From assembly GCA_027943335.1 (NCBI GenBank), contig BSBK01000871.1:880501-944500 (forward strand): a DNA stretch of 64,000 nucleotides, in the 5' to 3' direction. Positions 22,367-34,419 of this stretch are shown piece by piece; the stretch's first letter is position 1, and each line of letters starts with the position of its first letter. The stretch is from Chamaecyparis obtusa (lineage: Eukaryota > Streptophyta > Pinopsida > Cupressales > Cupressaceae). The position numbers and the translations under genes are program-made. Below the pieces are notes generated by a model that saw only the letters and a program-made list of their open reading frames with translations, was not told where the DNA came from and made no database searches.

Positions 22367-22378
22367 GCTCTGATACCA
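22367..22378 (-). promoter_or_regulatory. Primer binding site of copia B (tRNA-iMet)
   Basis: The minus strand reads TGGTATCAGAGC, complementary to the 3' end of plant initiator tRNA-Met, two bases inside the 5' LTR. Confidence 0.92.
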
Positions 22379-22380
22379 AT

Positions 22381-23418
22381 TTTTAGGATTAGGTAATACT
22401 GAGAGAGGGGGGGGGGGGGGGTGAATCAGTATTACAACACTTTAATTTAAACTTTAACCAATTTAAAATAAACCATATTAATGCTGAAATAAAATAACAT
22501 AAATGCACAACACATAACTTATAACACCATGATTTATTTTCAAGGAAACCCTGGCCAAGGGAAAACCCCAGTGGGGATGGTACCCACAACTATGCACTAA
22601 AATATAGTATCCCTGTTAGGAGCTGATTATTATATAGTACGTTTCCTTGCTAGAGGAATACAAAACCTTGTTAGGGGTATATAAAAACCCTGTTAAAGGT
22701 GGTGAGCTTACAACTCTTACAATCACAATATTGTCACAAAGTATTCTTCAAAAAATGAACAATACAAGCATCTGCTATGCTTATATAGTTCTAGTTATAG
22801 CTCTATCAAACACCGATCTCCCATCTTCTCTCTACCCTTAGATTCACATCCATCACATCATCATCATAAGCACACTTATTGCTTCCATAGAACACTCTAT
22901 ACTTAAATAAATTTTTCCATCCAGTCGACTCTCAAAATACAACAAAAAACATAATAATTACTTATATAAATGATCAACAGAGAGTTGGCGATCATATATT
23001 ACCAAAGTGTCAACAATATACAACATTTATCTAACTTAGCATGTTTCCATACTAACTAACCTTGCCTCAATCATCATGACTGCTCATATGCCCTGTTTCA
23101 CTAATTCTTTATCTTTGCATACCTTTATACCATTATATCTTCCTAATCTCTTCACCAAAACATGTGCGATCTTAACTGAAGGTCTTACATACTCCAAAAT
23201 TTCTTTGGCTAACTTCACAAGCCATAATATATCACATATCATCTTCACTGATCAAAACTATAACACATTATACTATTATCCTAATTCTGTACTTAGTCAT
23301 TTTCATGACTGAGTCTCCAATACAAAAACTCTCTGCATGCGATCACTCTAGCATAAGTGTTTCCATAAATGACAACCCTTAAGTGATTCCTAGTGCTCCC
23401 AAAAGATCACTGCCAACA
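22381..23418 (-). repeat. 5' LTR of copia B
   Basis: Direct repeat of 16284-17314. Its inner end is mutated (TTTTAGG for TGTTAGG on the plus strand). It has a run of about 16 G at 22406-22421 and a minus-strand TATA box TATATAAG at 22780-22787 that is intact here but lost in the 3' LTR. Confidence 0.85.
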
Positions 23419-23423
23419 CAATT

Positions 23424-24700
23424 TAATACAATGGATCCCTTACCTTTCACAAGACATGGAGCATCATTTACAAATCTAACAAATCCTCCATCATACTCTT
23501 CTAGGTTCTCAAATTTATCAATATCACTAGTCATTTGATGTAAACAACCACTATCAATAATCCAAGGGTTTGGTTTACTTACATGAGACACAAGTGCTTT
23601 CTCATCTTCATAATTTTCTTCATCTAAGTCTTCCTTTACTACAACAAAGAAAACTTCATATCCTTCTTTGGTATCATCAGATTCATCATCAGTTACACCT
23701 TCCTCTACTAGGTAGAAATACTTGTTTCCTTTGTCCTTAAAATCTCTGAATCTTTGGTGTCAGTTTTCTTTTTTTTCATTCTTATCATTTCTATCATTGT
23801 CAATAAATCTAGATGAAAAATGTCCAATCTTATTACAATTGAAACATTTCAATGGTAACTTGTCTTTGTACTTTCATTTGACTCTAGGTAGTTGGTTAGC
23901 CAGTAGTGCTTCCAATTCCACTTGTTCTTTCTCTTCGGTTAGGATACTATCATACTCATTTCCATATTAATTTTTGTGATTCTATCTTTCTCTTCTTGAT
24001 GTTTCAATGCTTGCAGATGACTTGAAGGTAGTCTCAATGGTTGGTAGACTATTATCATAATTATTTAACTCAAATGCAATCAGCTTACCAATTAGGGCTT
24101 CAAGAGTAACAACATTATTCGGTATAGATCTCAATTCCTAAATTTTAGATACTCTAATAGAATACTTAGAAGAAAGGGTTCTCAAGATTTTACTTACCAC
24201 TTCTTCATTAGTCATTGATCCACCAACACCTCTGATGGAACTAACAACTTCCTTGATTCTACTGCTATATTGTGTGATGTTCTCTTCATCCTTCATTCTC
24301 ATTTCATCATATTTTCCTCTCAAATTGTCAACCTTATCTTTTTGTACATGATGATCTCCTCCATAGATAAGTGTAAGCATGTCCCACATCTCTTTTGAAT
24401 TGACACAATCCTTAATATCATTGAATTCAACATCAGAGAGTGAAGAATCAATCTCTATCATAATCGAGTTATGTTCCTACTTTTATTTCATTTGATCAAC
24501 CATCAAAGGTCTGGTAGGTGGTGGGGTGTAATCATTATCCAATAGATGCAATGTAGAATCTCGAATCCCAGATAGATATAATCTCATTCTTCTTTTCCAT
24601 CTTGAGAAACTTTCCTTGTTCAACTTAGGTACTTCTCTCCTATACATCTTCGAATCTTTTACTCAAGTCTTTTAATCTTATCTCTTCAAATTACTTAGCT
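23424..24700 (-). pseudogene. Copia A, proximal half: gag and protease
   Basis: In minus-strand order: RLYLSGIRDSTLHLLDNDYT and PPPTRPLMVDQM, the capsid N-terminus; SLSDVEFNDIKDCVNSKEMW and RGKYDEMRMKDEENI, a UBN2-type capsid; and one zinc knuckle CFNCNKIGHFSSRF with R in place of the last Cys. The protease follows, with WIIDSGCLHQMTSD (Asp-Ser-Gly active site) and FVNDAPCLVKGKGSIVL. The protein stops at VLN where the inserted DNA begins. It resumes 11.3 kb away at 12150 with KKMKCNDVYW, the next residues expected in this family. A few stops and frameshifts are present. Confidence 0.88.
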
Positions 24701-24711
24701 CTAATACCAAT
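24699..24711 (-). promoter_or_regulatory. Primer binding site of copia A
   Basis: The minus strand reads TGGTATTAGAGC next to the LTR end, one transition from the tRNA-iMet complement. Confidence 0.8.
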
Positions 24712-26120
24712 TGTTGGATTACAAAGAGGGTGTGAATGAATAATCCCTGATCACAAATACCTTAATTAATTTTTTCTGATTAAATCAGTAACAACTTAGG
24801 TGAAACACAACTCACTATTTACTGACAACAGTAAATAAACTATACCAGTTAGTAAATAATTCACAACATATAACACCAATATTTAATGTGGAAACCCAAC
24901 TTTGGGAAAAACTACTGTGGAAATTGTCACCCTCTAAGAAAATGCTCTTCTAAAGTACGCTCGATTAAGAGCCAATTTGGTTAAAGATTACAAATCATAG
25001 TGTTAGGTGTGACTTGGTTAAAGGATTTACCTTAGATCTATTAGGATCTTCACCCTTTTAGGAGTGGCCTTGTTAGAGGGCTTTAAACAATCTTTAGAAT
25101 GTCACCCTTTTCAAGGATTTTACAATAAGACTATTAGGTCTACTCTGTTAAGAGATTTCTCTGTTACAAATGCTAGTAAGAAACAATAATAATTTATTGA
25201 CCTATAGATTTGAAACTATCTTTTCTCAATCAAATCCTTTGTTTGCTCTTCAATTTTCACTTCAATTCTTCATTATCCACTGACATTAATACTTCATCAA
25301 ATCCTTCTTTTCCACTTAGAATCTCTATGTTCCTTCTTCACTGCAATACTCGGTAACCCTTCAACTATTCAGTTTTCTAGCCATTTGTCCATACAAGATC
25401 ATCCTTTATATAAACAATTTTTTCTTGTTAATCTCATTTATTATGTTTTCCTTTAATCAATCTTAACCTTCCAATTCATTATACCTTGAATCTAGATCTC
25501 GGTAACATATTTTATTTTCACCTAGGAACTTGAACTTTTCTAGAAACTTATTCCATCTCTTTTTGCCACTTAGATCTTGTCATAGATCTTCACCTTGAAT
25601 TTTCATAACCGTATATCTCTTATAACTAACTTTCCTCATCATCATCATCCAAATCATCATAGCTAATCATTAAATATTTAATATATTTTCCTTTCTCGGT
25701 GTTCTTCTTTTGAATTTTGATTATATTGCTTGGTGCCTAAACCTTTCTTTGTTGTTTGGTGTCTTGAGTTCCTTTCACTTTATCAAGGGACCTATATTTT
25801 TACCTTTACCTTACTAAGTGAATTTACTTTCTCGGTAGCAAAACAACTTAACTTACCAAATTGTCAAATCTTCAACACCATGCTTTAACGACTTAACATA
25901 ATCATATGTTAGGTAGAAATAAATTATATCAACATACTCTAATAATTTTCCAATCTGTATCAGTTTCCCATTTAAGTTCTACAACTTCACAACTTCTCAT
26001 TTCTTCTTCTCCTTAACTCATTCATCTTTCTATCATTACCAAATGATATGGAAATATAATATAAGACATAAATCAATTGCTTGACATCAATGAAAAGACA
26101 ATAACTGATCTAACCTTTCT
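24712..26120 (-). repeat. 5' LTR of copia A (outer end approximate)
   Basis: The inner end TGTTGGATTACAAAGAGGG abuts the primer site. Inside, CCCAACTTTGGGAAAAACTA sits where the copia B LTR has a similar block (AAACCCTGGCCAAGGG-like), suggesting related families. No second LTR survives, so the outer end near 26120 is only a guess from length and context. Confidence 0.55.
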
Positions 26121-26159
26121 ACTATCATCATGTGTTCCTTTGATCTTGGTCGGTCTTCA

Positions 26160-26500
26160 TCATCAGCTCCATCAGATAATCAATCATTAATATTATTATT
26201 AGTTATGGTAACAAAATTGATTTGTTTAGTTTGTCCTTTACACCAAGCTATATTTTTGAGGAGATGATTTATTTATACTCTTTCATGGTGCATCTCTATA
26301 AGGGAGATCATTAATATGATTATCGATTCTATCCTCATTAACAAAAGATGGCCTAGGGTAGGTATAAGTATTGTTCATTTAAATGTCATCTTTGGGATTG
26401 TCATTTTCTGCAAAATCTCTTATGAAATCTATGCATTTTATTAATTTCCTTAAGAATTGTATCATATAAAATCATTCAATATGGATAAAAGCTTTGAGAA
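26160..26500 (-). pseudogene. Possible gag N-terminal fragment of another gypsy element
   Basis: The minus-strand frame reads MIQFLRKLIKCIDFIRDF, AENDNPKDDI, a stop, then MNNTYTYPRPSFVNEDRI and DNHINDLPYRDAP. It sits just inside an LTR/PBS-like boundary at 26769. The family is uncertain. Confidence 0.3.
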
Positions 26501-26768
26501 ATGATTTTCATGTAGGAAATATATTTGAAATTATAACAATCCTATATGTAAGAGTGTCATGAATTAATGAAAGAAATATGAGGTGAAAGAATCCATTACA
26601 TAAAACATGCTTTTGAAAAATGTACCTAAGAAGAAATATAATCACATGCAAAATAGAAATAAAATCAGATTTAATGAATTCCATCATGAAAAATTAAATA
26701 CACCCAAATCAGGTCTACAGATTAAAAAAAAAAATATACAAGTATAATATATGTCGAGCTCACCAAAA

Positions 26769-27780
26769 TGTAACGTAGGGAAATAGAGTTTGCTAGCTTG
26801 TATGTAAAAACTAGGAAACTAGATATATTTATACTGTATTTACTTTTATATGGGAGTGATTCAAATGGCTCAATATGTTGGGACCACAATGGATTCAACA
26901 ATCCCTCATGATGAGTGGAAATAAACTATGCAATTATGAAAGAGAAATGTAAAAGCTAGGGTAAAGTATGGTAAAATCATAGTTTTTAGCATATAAAGTA
27001 GAAAAAATATCCAATACGTATACTTTGATGGTAGATCTACATAATATGGACAAAGAGGAACCTATTGCCAAAATTTGGAGAAAAACTAGAGGGATGATGA
27101 TGAGTAGGGAAACCTAGTTCTAGACTATGTTAGTTAAGGTAGCCAAGTCGTGACTTTTTTGAATCTATGAAATAGGGTTCTATAGTTCTAATAGATAAAT
27201 AATTGGGTTGATTGGGGGGTTTGAATAGGTCAAAACCTATTTAGGAATTAACCTTGAAATTGAGATAATTTAAATATAAATTAAGGTGTACTAATATGTA
27301 GTAGAGTCTAGATCAGATACTTGAAGCATCTTAAACCTTGGTGATGAAATTCTCTTTGAATGTGATCACTAGTGTTGATGTAATACCATACTCCAAAATA
27401 CCTAAAAGGAAAATAAAATCATGACCATATATTTATATTAAGGTTGTTGAAGCTCTCCACCATGCTAGACCTAAAGAAGAATGCCTTGAATGCTTGAGAT
27501 CTTGAAATTGAATTGAGATTGTAATTTTATGATGTGATCAAATGAGGGGAGGTAACCTTTATTTTGTACCTCTCCCTAGAATTTTTGGTTTTGAATTTTG
27601 GAGCAAGATGACATAGGATAACTTTTACCAGTACCCCAAGATATCCATTAGAGGGTTTGAAATTAGGCCCCAATTATTGGGACTAGTTCACCCTAGGCAA
27701 CCTAATCTACGACTGGGTCACCCAAAGAAACCTAGTCCTTCCAAAAAAGGTAAAGGCCAAGTCCTAAGGTTCATAATGTT
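26769..27780 (-). repeat. Candidate LTR start plus unassigned DNA
   Basis: TGTAACGTAGGG at 26769 is preceded by CTCACCAAAA. Read on the minus strand this is ACA followed by TTTTGGTGAGCTCGACAT, a TGG-initial site resembling a PBS. The outer LTR end was not found; the rest is unassigned. Confidence 0.3.
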
Positions 27781-27959
27781 GTGTTGATGTCAAAATTATA
27801 GCCAGTGTCTCATATTGAACAAGATTGAGTATAAGATACCATACATGCTAAAATGGGGCCTAAGTGAGAAAGAAATTTCATAGGGATGAAATTTATGACA
27901 CTAGAAAAAACATGATAAACTAAGAAGATTTATACATTTGAGGAAATATTCCCTTTTCA

Positions 27960-29060
27960 TTTTAATAGATATATACCCATGATACCTTTTCCCCAACACT
28001 TTGGGGCTCCAAATTTTGACAAGTATGAAGGAAAAGGTGACCCTTGTGAACATGTAAGATCTCATTTTATCTTTCTTACATGGAGGTAGACTACAATGAC
28101 ACTTATCTTGTGTGCTTAATTTAAATAATATTGGGGGATCAAGCTATTGAATTATTTTCACATTTACCTTATGGGAAGTGATCAAGTCCTTTCATGAGTT
28201 GATAGAAAATTTCATCTCATAGTTTTTATACAACATAGAACACGGATTCTCTATGACCACCTTATGTAACACAAAATAGGAGTTTTGGGAAACATTCACC
28301 TATTTTTGCCATAATGGATAAATATATAAAGCAAGTGTCCTTGTCATATTCCTAAGAAAAAACTTGTCAATATATTTGTTCAAAACTTAGATAGATAAAT
28401 TTCCATTCATTTAAACATTCAATATGTCAAAATATTTGATGAAATAATAGAAAATGTTATCACCATTGAAGAGTCCCTCATTACTAAAATTATTGTGAAT
28501 ATCTACAAATATAACAAATACAAACCTTCAACATCTAATGATGAACCTCCACTTTGGGCTAAGAACAAGAATGTTGTCAATGATGGGGTAGTGGAATCTA
28601 AAGATATTATAAAATCATCTAATATATCCAAAAACACTCAAGGTATTACTTTTTTTTGGAGAAGGTAAAAATTTAGGGATTACTAATAACCCTATAATAA
28701 AGTTCACTCCTCTCGGGTAATCTTATGAGATTGATTCACTAAATCTTAGTCAAGATAAAAAAAATCACACTAACCAAAGAAAGAAACAATAAACCAACAA
28801 TAAAATAACCACGATATAAATAAAATAATTTTTTGTATTACCATAGAATCAAAGGACATCAAAATTCAAGTTGCATTAAATTGAAATAAATTATCCAAGA
28901 GCTTGTAGACAATGGTGATGTTACTATTGAAGATAGTTTCCTTGCAACAAATTTTTATCTCAAGACATTCAAGGATTCACTCCCTAAACATGAAAAATAA
29001 GTTTCCTCTACAAAAGGTAGCTCCTCTAATAATTTTTACTCATGGTCTACAATTGTACCA
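27960..29060 (+). pseudogene. Gypsy element C: decayed gag
   Basis: The plus strand encodes FPQHFGAPNFDKYEGKGDP, then CEHVRSHF, the start of a Retrotrans_gag domain (compare T1 gag at 47.5 kb: FPKGVELPKYEKYLGATDP). Later blocks in shifting frames are KKKLVNIFVQNL, VKIFDEIIENVITIEESL, WAKNKNVVNDGVVESKD, and QELVDNGDVTIEDSF. Frameshifts and stops are frequent, so it is long dead. The plus-strand polypurine tract at 31.1 kb fixes the element's orientation. Confidence 0.65.
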
Positions 29061-30369
29061 TATCTTGTCTAGAAGAAGTATTACCTTTCGTAACGTCCAT
29101 TTATCCCATCACACATCCAAGTCAAATTACCCCTTGTAGGCCAACAACATATATACATATGAGATGTTAAATAAAGATGAAATTATCCTTCACAATGCAT
29201 CCATTCAATTGTAAGATCGATATATTTTCCATTTTTACCTTCATGAATCTCCTTTGTTACAAGATCTAAGTAGCTTTTCCATAAATCCACAAGATAAAAG
29301 TATTATTTTCACTCCAACTTACAATCATATAACAAGTCAAGATCAAAGTGTCCTTTTATTCCCATCTAAATATCCTAACATACCTTATAGTTTCCATCAT
29401 GATCCTAAACCTCTATAAGATCCAATGATACCTATCCAAGCCACATATGTAAACGTACATTCTAAACTAGCATCCAAACTTTTTACATTCAAAATCCTCA
29501 TGCACATTTAAGAAAAAGTCTCCGTGATGTATATTTCATTCCACCTTCCCTTTTTTCATTTTGTTTATCCTAAAAAGGTCCTTGTCTTGTATGTTTCATC
29601 TTACATAAGTATCCCCATGTACCATATTTGATATTAGTTTATCTCTTATTTCTCATATCTAATTATCATTCCTAATTATATCAAAAGAACCATCAAAATA
29701 GCACTAATAAGAAGGTCAAAAATCTTAAGCCTAAGGTTTGGGTAAAAAATCAAATATATCATAAGAAACCTCCATCTATCCATCCTATCCCACATTACCT
29801 CATCCCTAATTGGGGTTATATTCTTTACGTAGTCATGGGAATGAATCTATATTATTATCTTGAGAATAATCATATTAAAAATCTAAACTTTAAAAGAAAA
29901 AAAGGAAAAAAAAAATTTGTCCATTTCATGAGATAGGAACATTTGAAGTTTTTATAAAAATATTGAGCAAAAGATTGATGTTGCATATCTTTCTTTCCTA
30001 ATCTATCGCATATATATCATTATTTATCAAGCTATATTTTCCTTGACAAGATTTATCCTTCTTATCTCAAGTTTTATCTAGCTATCTATGCCTTGATGGA
30101 TGCATCTTTCCTATACGAATTTTATTTATCTACATTGATCTTATCATTTTAGCAAGAGATGTGTTGGTTTTTTGTATTGTTTGAAATTAGTCTTTTTGCA
30201 TGCTAACTTTAATCTTTCGATCTTTTGAATTTATCATATTATTTTGATCCTTGAAGGATTGATATTTTGATCTTAATATTTGATCCTTGATCTTTTCATA
30301 TTAATATTTGATTTTTTTACTTATCTTTTTATCTTTCATTTTGGACTATTTTGAGGAAGATTCACAAAG
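29061..30369 (+). other. Remainder of element C internal region
   Basis: Mostly stops. One open stretch at about 29718-29940 encodes KPKVWVKNQIYHKKPPSIHP, later LIPNWGYILYVVMGMNLYYY and a lysine-rich end; it may be the tail of the element's ORF. No RT or integrase motif seen. Confidence 0.35.
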
Positions 30370-30635
30370 CCTTGATCTTGATATCAAGGTGGAGAGTGAG
30401 GAATCCAACATGGTATTTTCTTGTATGTGCATCTTTTTTAACTCTTATTTTTATATATTTTGAGGAAGCTTAAGAAAGACTTGATCTTGATATCATGGTG
30501 AAGAGTGAGGAATGGGGCATGATCTTTTCTTGTATGTGCACCTTGTTGAACTTTTATATTCACCTTTTCAACAGAATATTGTTGAAGCCTTGATCTTGAT
30601 ATTGTGGTGGAGAGTGAGGAATGAAGCATAGTCAT
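30365..30635 (+). repeat. Tandem repeat, three ~106-110-bp units
   Basis: GCCTTGATCTTGATATC-type starts at about 30370, 30479 and 30587, each followed by a GGTGGAGAGTGAGGAAT-type block and, in two units, CTTTTCTTGTATGTGCA-like sequence. Lies in the 3' region of element C. Confidence 0.7.
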
Positions 30636-31089
30636 GTTTATTGTTCATGTTGATTTTTGAGCTATGAGCTATGATCTTTGACCATTATTTTCTTGTGTGT
30701 TGTTTTCTTCATAAACCACTGGGTGACGATATTAAGCATAAAAAATAATATAGTACATATCTATCCATATCCATGCATCTCACATATTCTTCTATTATCA
30801 TATATGTTCCATTATCACTTTCTTCTATCTATTTCATTATCTATTTATATGATTTTCCCTACATTTGATGAATGAGCTAACTTGCATATAGTTCCATGTA
30901 GCTACATCCACACATCTTTTGTGTATACTTTTATTTCACATCTCTTTTTGATCTTTTTACCTAAAATAAATTTCTCAGGTCAATATCTCAAGGGGGCATC
31001 CATCCATCCTATCACCCTTCTATCTTTTGAGTAGGGCATAATCATTAGTACCAATTTCTTTGAAACAACCTTGTAAAAATAATTGTCTA

Positions 31090-33352
31090 AAAGAGGGGGA
31101 AAATGTAAACATATAAAAATGACTAATTAATTTGTATATTGTCATATCACCCCCTTCACTTTTCTATATTAATGAAATAATTTTTAATTATTTAACTAAG
31201 CTAATTTTTTTATAAATTAAAAAACTCTTATTTAATTATTATTTTCCTGCTATTATTAATTAAATAAATTTTATTATTTATTTATTTATCAATTCCCCTC
31301 TAATATTAATTATTAAATAATTTTATTATTTAATTAATTCATCTTTTCGTTCTCACAATGTATTCGTGAAGTGGTGTTGTTGTCGCAACCAAGGTTCAAA
31401 CCCCCACATGGCCATTGTGATTGTAGGGTTGTGTAGGTTTACTGATCTAATGTGCTCATGATTTAGAGTCTCAATGTTGATTATTGGGGACAACGTCTCC
31501 CATTTGTGACCTCACTGATTCATAGCTCAGGGTCAGAATCAGTTCATATGGGGCAAGAGGGCATGTTGTGCCAAAGTCACAGGTCACATTCAAAAGTTTA
31601 CCAAGCACTTGTTTAATAAAAAAATCTTTAGTCTTCTATCATTAAATACTTTTAAACAATCATTTAATTATCTCATACCCCTCTCAAAATAATAAATTCA
31701 AATATTTATTTAATCTTCTTACCTCAAACAAATAAAATTAATATTTTATTTTTTATTTTATGCATGTACATATTACCTTATTCTTTCACATTGTCAATAC
31801 ATGTGCATTATATGTCTTTCCTTCTCTTAGTTTGTTCTCAAATATTTATTTCTCTATTTAAATTCCACCATTAATAAAATGTGAAATATATAAATAATAC
31901 CTTCACCCCCTAGTTTTATACCTAGCAATTTTAAGTACTTATACTCTGGTCAAGTTATCAAGTATTCTTAATCAAGAGCTAGCACTATCATTATTCATCA
32001 TAGGGCCTTCATTATATCATAATAATATAAAATTTATGCTACAAATATAAGAGAAAACCTACATCTAGGACTCAAGAAAATGTCAAGTAACATTGGAGTA
32101 TCCTAAAGTCTTTGTAATGGTATTATTGTTTATTATATGACTTTATTCACATATCTTGGATTCTATTTCATGTTTGTGTGGATTGTGAATTTGGATCTTG
32201 CATAATATTGTTTCCATTATTTTGATTCACATTTCAACATGATTAACAAGAACACACTATGCATATCCCACCATGATCTCAAATGGTCTCAATTTACCTT
32301 TACATGCTTCCTAGATAGTTGGTGCACACTTTATTTCTTCATCGTGGAATCATTCAATAGAGCCTTCAACACAATAATCAACCAAAATATTTTTTCAAGA
32401 ATAAAGCTCCAATAGTGGAGTGAAAGAGTCAGAAGAGCAATGGAGCTAGGGTTTTGAGTACAAAAGGTATTGCACAGGATGGAGATGACCCAGATGAAGA
32501 CGATGATGGACCAACTTTTTCTAGAGTGTTTGCAATTGGAAATGGGGGATTTATTTACCCGCATAGGCCATTTTCCCTATGGTTGGACTAGTGGTTGACA
32601 AAGACTCCTCTGTGCTCTTATTATTGCTTATAGTAACTAGGTTGTACTATGGGTCTCCTTTGTTTTTGGCCTTGTGTTGTTTAATGTTGTGAGTCCTAGG
32701 GGTTCGTGATTGTTTTCAGTGATTGATCCTATAGTGCCTCTCATGTTTTCATTATGTTCCATGGTTATTTTGATCTGAGACATACTCTATTTATTATATT
32801 TGATTATATTCATGATGAGATGCATTGATGATAGTTATTATTTTGATTGCCAATATCTTAGTTGTGGTAGATGGTTAGACTGTGTTGTTTCAGTTTGATC
32901 ATATCTGCATGATGATGCTAGTGATGTGGCATGATGCTTTATGATGATATCTAGTTTATTTGATATGTGGGACTACTAATTTATGATTATTAGGATGATG
33001 TTACTAGACTCATTGATTATATTGTGCCTTATAAGTTGTGGGTATATAAATTATTTGCTTTCAGTGATTTATGCTCAATATAGTTGTAAAATGATTTATT
33101 TAAATACTTTTAATTTAAATGCAATATTAATGTGATGATATGATGTGTACTTTTTATTGCAAAATTGCTATGCATTTTCCCCTTTGTCCTTGTATGAAAT
33201 GAGATGAAGTCGTAGTCACTCATTGTTGAGATCTACATGATGTACCACTCTCCTTCACTATTGAATATCATGTATTATTATATGTGCTTCAACTATTTAT
33301 TTATTGAGTAGTTGCACTCGATGTTTATGTGTTTTAGTGAACATGTACCAGA
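31090..33352 (+). mobile_element. Polypurine tract and 3' LTR region of gypsy element C, interrupted by T1
   Basis: AAAAGAGGGGGAAAA at 31089-31103 is followed by TGTAAACATATAAAAATGAC, a typical polypurine-tract/LTR junction on the plus strand. The rest is AT-rich with no coding. Element T1 is inserted at 33353, and the same sequence resumes at 51911. No second LTR of C was seen in the window, and its end was not found. Confidence 0.5.
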
Positions 33353-34333
33353 TGTATGTGGTTGAATGTGGACCTCTAATCCAACTACACATGCAACATA
33401 GTCATTACTCACATGATCGAATTATAAGAGAGAGTATGAATTACTCAATTTGAAATCCATCGTGAAGCGACCTATTGCCTCCTATGTAGATGGGGTGTTT
33501 AATTACTCTCAAATTGGAGAGCCAACAACCATAAGACTAGTTCTACAATGGAGGATTTTCAAAAGCTATAATGATAAGCAAAAAAATTGAAATTAAACTA
33601 GAATGAGTGCAATTTAATCTAAGGTGCTTTGAAAGAAATATGACATTAATCTAGATAGCTTGGAAGGAAAATATGAAGTGCAGATTATTCTAAAGAATTT
33701 GAAATAGAATTAGATTAAGCTATGAGAAAATAATCCATACTAAGTATCATGAATATGCAATATTAAACTAAATGAAAATTACACTAAAATGCAATAAAAG
33801 CTTTGAATTAATGAAATTGAGACACAAAAATACTATAGTTTAATTACTCTCAAAAATTGCCCCCCTTTGAATGAAGAAATGGGGCTCATTAAATAGACAA
33901 GCCCCCATTTGAGATGAAAATGCATAAATTACTTAATTAAAACAATGGAAATTGCCACACAGGGTGACCTTTCGAATATTATGAATTATCAATTAAAAAA
34001 TGAGTGTGCATTCAAATAAAAAGTAATTATTAATTCCTTTTCATGTATATTAGCCAAATGGGGTGGGTTTAATTTAATTCCAAGTACTTAGGACTTTAGG
34101 ATTAAATTAATTTATCATAGGGGTAATTTAGCTAATAAAAGTTGAAGACTTTAGGAATTAATTTTAATATTTGATTAATGCAATTTAGGGTCTTTGAAAT
34201 TGACATCAAGTCAAATTAAGTCAAGTAGGAGAGAGAAAAATTGCCTAGGGAACTAGGATTTTGGAGATGTAAAATTGATGAAAATGCACCAAAATTAATT
34301 GAATTTATTAGGTGCCAATTTTAGGGTATTACA
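33353..34333 (-). repeat. 3' LTR of T1
   Basis: 981 bp; plus-strand ends TGTATGTGGTTGAATG and GGGTATTACA. Matches 50881-51910 except for one ~49-bp deletion and point changes. Confidence 0.92.
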
Positions 34334-34349
34334 TTTGCCCCTCTTTGAA
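34334..34349 (-). promoter_or_regulatory. Polypurine tract of T1
   Basis: The minus strand reads TTCAAAGAGGGGCAAA immediately before the 3' LTR start TGTAATACCC. T2 has almost the same tract. Confidence 0.88.
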
Positions 34350-34419
34350 TTGATGTGCGAACAACCTGTTGATTCAAAGAATAGTTTGAAGTGACAGATG
34401 ATGAGAAATTCAGAAGTCT

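Larger units (their letters stand above)
16284..23418 (-). mobile_element. Copia B: complete 7.1-kb LTR retrotransposon without pol, carrying a large unknown ORF
   Basis: LTRs at 16284-17314 and 22381-23418 share sequence throughout. The minus strand gives 5' LTR, then a primer site TGGTATCAGAGC at 22367-22378 (exact tRNA-iMet match), a gag-like region with zinc knuckles, a long frame of unknown family, a polypurine tract at about 17315-17328 (read GCCAGAGGGAGAGAT) and the 3' LTR. Perfect 5-bp target duplications CAATT flank it (16279-16283 and 23419-23423). No protease, integrase, RT or RNase H motif is found in 5.07 kb of internal DNA, so it is non-autonomous. It sits inside older copia A. 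Confidence 0.88.

Noticed and set aside
31375..31420. tRNA-like GGTTCAAACCCCC box B motif
   Set aside because: No matching box A, acceptor stem or anticodon arm could be built around it; it lies inside the LTR region of element C.
32331..32564. 77-codon minus-strand frame
   Set aside because: Inside the LTR region of element C, with no homology that I recognise.
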